A DNA stretch of 64,000 nucleotides from Neobacillus niacini (GTDB lineage: Bacteria > Bacillota > Bacilli > Bacillales > Cytobacillaceae). Both the position numbers and the translations under genes were made by a program. Below are positions 61,327-64,000 of the stretch, in pieces. The notes under the pieces are model-generated. The model was not told where the DNA came from and did not search any database. It saw only the letters and a program-made list of their open reading frames with translations. Where the stretch lies: the NCBI RefSeq assembly GCF_030817595.1, contig NZ_JAUSZN010000001.1:3359001-3423000 (forward strand), written 5' to 3'. Position 1 is the stretch's first letter. Each line of letters begins with the position of its first letter.

Positions 61327-63071
61327 TAAACATGGCTTGTTATCGTCTGTTTTCTAACTACCCAAGTCATAATGAAAATAACAACAACTAATAATAGTTG
61401 TGGTAATGTAGTTTCCCATGTTGGGTACAATCCCATCCAATCCACAAACGGGAAGTTAATAACTGTACTTGTCGAAAAAACCTTAGAAACCTGTAAAGCG
61501 TGGATACTTATTCCGAGCATTTTAAAGGCTAAGAAATAAATTACAAAGGTTGCGACTTTAAAAAATACATGAGTAGGAATTTTTACACTGTAATAAATAA
61601 TCCCAAATCCTAAGATAGCTAAAATGATTACGGCTAGAACAATCCCGATAACAAGTTGCTGCACGCTTATATACGGTGTTATTCCAGTGTAAAAAATAAT
61701 CGTCTCGGCCCCTTCACGGAATACCGAAAGAAAACTGATAACGGCAAATGAAAAGATGCTTCCTTTTGCAATTGCTTGCTGCATCTGCTGCTTTACATAC
61801 TTATTCCAATTTTCAATACTTGATTTCTTATGAAGCCACGCTCCAACCGATATCATCATAACCACAGCCAATATACCGATTATTCCCTCAATATATTCTC
61901 GACTGGAAGCTGCAGTAATCTTGGAAAAAATAATATTGATAAGAACTGCAAGTAAGGCACTTGCTAAGATTCCACCAGCCACTCCTATCCAAATCCATTT
62001 TTGTTGAGATGACTGCCCCATTTTCTTTAGAAATGCCAGTAAGGTTGCAATGATTAATAATCCTTCTAACCCTTCCCTTAATAAAATAAGTGCAGAATCC
62101 CAAAATGAATAATTGGTTTTAGTAATCAATGGCTCTAATTTCGTATTTAAATCCTTTACTATAGCCAATGCCTTTGGACCATTTACTCGATCAGAGCTTA
62201 GAATACTGATAGCTGTTGGAATTTTTGTTTCAATCTCACTATATAGCTTACTGTCTCTTGTTTGTACTTCCCCTTCAACCATTGGCCATATGTTAAGGAT
62301 TTCATCTAAATCCTGAGTAGAACCCTTATAATCCTTATTGGCGATCTCTTCTTCTGCCTTCTTTAATAGTGTGGAAACATCTGTTAAAGAAAAATCACCT
62401 TTAACCTGCTTCGAAAATTTACCGTCTAGAAAGTTCTCCACTTCTTGTGTTAGTTTATCTACGTTCGTTTCAGCCTTCTTAAGATCCACAGGGTTTTGGG
62501 TAATTGAAATTCGGATTAATGCCGTGTATCTTTCAATATTCCCATAAGAAGCAATACTAGCATCATGAACAATTTTTTCCGATGCATTCCATTGATCCAT
62601 TAGTGTTTGATACTGAATCTTTATATTAGCTGCATCCCCATCCAAAATAGATTCCTTCAGCTTCTCTAGAAGCGGCAGCAATTTTTCTACCTGTACTGTT
62701 TGTTTTGTTCGGTCTACAGGGTTTTGTTCTGTATCATACTTCACCAGAGAACTTGATAAGGCTGAGAGACTACTAGAAAGAATCTCCTTTTCTACTTTCC
62801 TTTTTGCTAGTAAACTTTGTACCTTTTCCAAATCTTGATCAACCGATTTTGCCTGTTCACTAGTAGCATTCTTAATTTTTATCCATTCTTTAGAAAACTG
62901 TTCAATGTTAGTCGAAACCGTTTCCTGATCGCCTGATTTTACTTTCATTAAACTATCGCCAAGTAAGACAAACAGCTCGTCATGATTTTCTGCTGCCGCA
63001 ACATGGTGTGCAGTTTGAAAAAAAATGAATAAAGATAAAAATAATATGAAGGGCTTCCATGACATTTGCAT
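61326..63071 (-). CDS. efeU: FTR1-family iron permease with long N-terminal extracytoplasmic domain (EfeU-like)
   Basis: A 581-aa iron permease. A signal peptide (1-28) is followed by a helical extracytoplasmic domain of about 300 residues, then the FTR1 permease. The two REXXE iron motifs are REGLEGLLIIA (near 330) and REGAETIIFY (near 451). Standard EfeU is about 280 aa, so the extra domain is notable; it may do the work of a separate binding partner such as EfeO (inference). The gene lies 32 bp after efeB and ends in a terminator. Fe import from outside, oxidation-coupled, is expected. Confidence 0.9.
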   Translation of the reverse strand: MQMSWKPFILFLSLFIFFQTAHHVAAAENHDELFVLLGDSLMKVKSGDQETVSTNIEQFSKEWIKIKNATSEQAKSVDQDLEKVQSLLAKRKVEKEILSSSLSALSSSLVKYDTEQNPVDRTKQTVQVEKLLPLLEKLKESILDGDAANIKIQYQTLMDQWNASEKIVHDASIASYGNIERYTALIRISITQNPVDLKKAETNVDKLTQEVENFLDGKFSKQVKGDFSLTDVSTLLKKAEEEIANKDYKGSTQDLDEILNIWPMVEGEVQTRDSKLYSEIETKIPTAISILSSDRVNGPKALAIVKDLNTKLEPLITKTNYSFWDSALILLREGLEGLLIIATLLAFLKKMGQSSQQKWIWIGVAGGILASALLAVLINIIFSKITAASSREYIEGIIGILAVVMMISVGAWLHKKSSIENWNKYVKQQMQQAIAKGSIFSFAVISFLSVFREGAETIIFYTGITPYISVQQLVIGIVLAVIILAILGFGIIYYSVKIPTHVFFKVATFVIYFLAFKMLGISIHALQVSKVFSTSTVINFPFVDWMGLYPTWETTLPQLLLVVVIFIMTWVVRKQTITSHV

Positions 63072-63103
63072 TTATCTCTCTCTCCTCTATAAAAGGAAAA
63101 ACA

Positions 63104-64000
63104 TTACGTAAATAGTGTCTCTCCTATAAAACCTCCATTTTTCGTTCCTGGTAAACAGGCGAAAAGGGCGCTGCCTCGATGTGAAATATATTCATTCAAC
63201 TTATCCATACTTGAAAGTCTCTTTTGGATTGGAATGAATTGTTTACTTGGTGAACGTTGGAAACTTAAGAAAAGCAGACCTGCATCAAAGCTCCCGGTCT
63301 TCAAATCCATACCATTTGAGTAAGAATACCCCCTGCGGAGAATTTGCTGCGATCCATCTCCATGTGACAGCCGAACATGCGAATCCACAGGGATCGTATC
63401 TTCTCCGTTTGGTTGTTTGTGATGAATATCAAGTTTATCAAATTCATTTTTTTGTCCAAAAGGTGCACCAGTGTCACGATATCTTCCAAAAGTATTTTCT
63501 TGTTCTTTTAGATTGGTACGATCCCAGACTTCAATAAACATTTGGATTCTTCGTACAACAAGATAACTGCCGTTCTGAAGCCAATTCGGTCCATCACCTG
63601 GCTGAACCCAAACATGTTCATTCATCTGTTTTTCACTTTTTACATCAGGGTTGACCGTTCCATCCTTGAAACCAAACAGGTTCCTAGGTGTTCCTTCTTT
63701 TGCATCTGCCTGCTTCGTTCGCTGAAATCCTGGCTGTGCCCATCTTAAAACAGCCTTTCCCCTAGCAATTCGAATTAGGTTTCTTACGGCATGAAATGCC
63801 ACTTGCATATCGTCCGCACAAGCTTGAATACATAAATCTCCACCAGTCCATTCCTCTTCTAATGCATCTAATGAAAATGCGGGAAGGTCTACTAATTCCA
63901 TAGGCTGCTTAAGTTTTAAGCCAAAGCGGTCTTGGTTGTCCTTTACAAAAAGACTTGGGCCGACTCCGAAAGTAATCGTTAAATTAGAGGCAGATAATCC
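63104..64000 (-). CDS. efeB: Dye-decolorizing peroxidase EfeB (deferrochelatase), 5' end outside the window
   Basis: The C-terminal part (at least 299 aa) of a DyP-type haem peroxidase. The GxxDG catalytic motif appears as GFKDGTVNP, and the proximal haem ligand His lies in VRLSHGDGSQQILRRGYSY. The frame continues in phase from 63901 to the right edge (GVGPSLFVKDNQDRFGLKL), so the ATG at 63901 is internal and the true start is off-window. EfeB partners EfeU in iron uptake (EfeUOB). Here efeB precedes efeU in the same operon; an efeO gene is not visible and may lie upstream off-window. Confidence 0.92.
   Translation of the reverse strand, partial: GLSASNLTITFGVGPSLFVKDNQDRFGLKLKQPMELVDLPAFSLDALEEEWTGGDLCIQACADDMQVAFHAVRNLIRIARGKAVLRWAQPGFQRTKQADAKEGTPRNLFGFKDGTVNPDVKSEKQMNEHVWVQPGDGPNWLQNGSYLVVRRIQMFIEVWDRTNLKEQENTFGRYRDTGAPFGQKNEFDKLDIHHKQPNGEDTIPVDSHVRLSHGDGSQQILRRGYSYSNGMDLKTGSFDAGLLFLSFQRSPSKQFIPIQKRLSSMDKLNEYISHRGSALFACLPGTKNGGFIGETLFT

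Overview
The window is AT-rich Firmicute DNA. Purine-rich Shine-Dalgarno sites, GTG/TTG starts, CcpA-type cre sites and many intrinsic terminators point to the Bacillaceae. Much of the right half keeps the gene content of the Bacillus subtilis yfj-yfk-yfl region (rlmD/yfjO, pdaA, yfkD, yfkE, yfkF, yfkH, yfkK, mapB), and another block keeps the gmuBACDREF order. A Bacillus or Neobacillus-like genome is the best inference; genus cannot be fixed from this window.

1-10.4 kb: an aromatic meta-cleavage cluster. Two facing units hold a flavin reductase, a 2-keto-4-pentenoate hydratase and a stand-alone FAD synthetase (minus strand), and an aromatic-acid MFS carrier (plus). A regulator joining XylR_N/V4R sensing domains to a PucR-type helix-turn-helix is divergent from a ring-cleavage product hydrolase, an acyl-CoA-dehydrogenase-fold monooxygenase and an extradiol dioxygenase. 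An AbrB-family membrane protein follows. The late aldolase and dehydrogenase are not in view. A perfect cre lies in front of the carrier.

10.4-30.4 kb: a hemicellulose (galactoglucomannan-like) locus. An ABC importer without its own ATPase, a YesL-type protein, two GH1 enzymes, a GH36 alpha-galactosidase, a ROK kinase, a LacI regulator, an acetyl esterase and a Crh-like (Gln15/Ser46) CcpA-coregulator paralogue lie beside a gmu operon (PTS IIB-IIA-IIC, GH1, GntR regulator, fructokinase, mannose-6-phosphate isomerase) that lacks the secreted mannanase. A cre and a GTCTAGAC palindrome precede gmuB.

30.4-48.9 kb: a degenerate intergenic stretch, a GC-rich peptidase E-like gene, then core genes (rlmD, pdaA, a NERD protein, class I fumarase, yfkD, a YczE-like protein, a Ca2+/H+ exchanger, MFS, zosA-like P-type ATPase, yihY, YtxH, DUF1128, mapB). 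A 21-bp tandem repeat array lies beside the NERD gene. An IS1182-family element with hairpin-rich ends, itself interrupted by a GC-rich repeat, follows zosA.

48.9-64 kb: sinR, then a convergent sinI gene preceded by a sequence with the hallmarks of a c-di-GMP-I (GEMM) riboswitch, which is the most interesting element here. Then hutH with a terminator in its leader, topB, an MFS carrier, a MITE-like repeat, two small single-span membrane peptides, ampS, mscL, a Bax-inhibitor-1 protein, an ECF sigma factor with no anti-sigma beside it, a YkvU/SpoVB-like flippase, and the iron-uptake genes efeU and efeB (efeB runs off the right edge).
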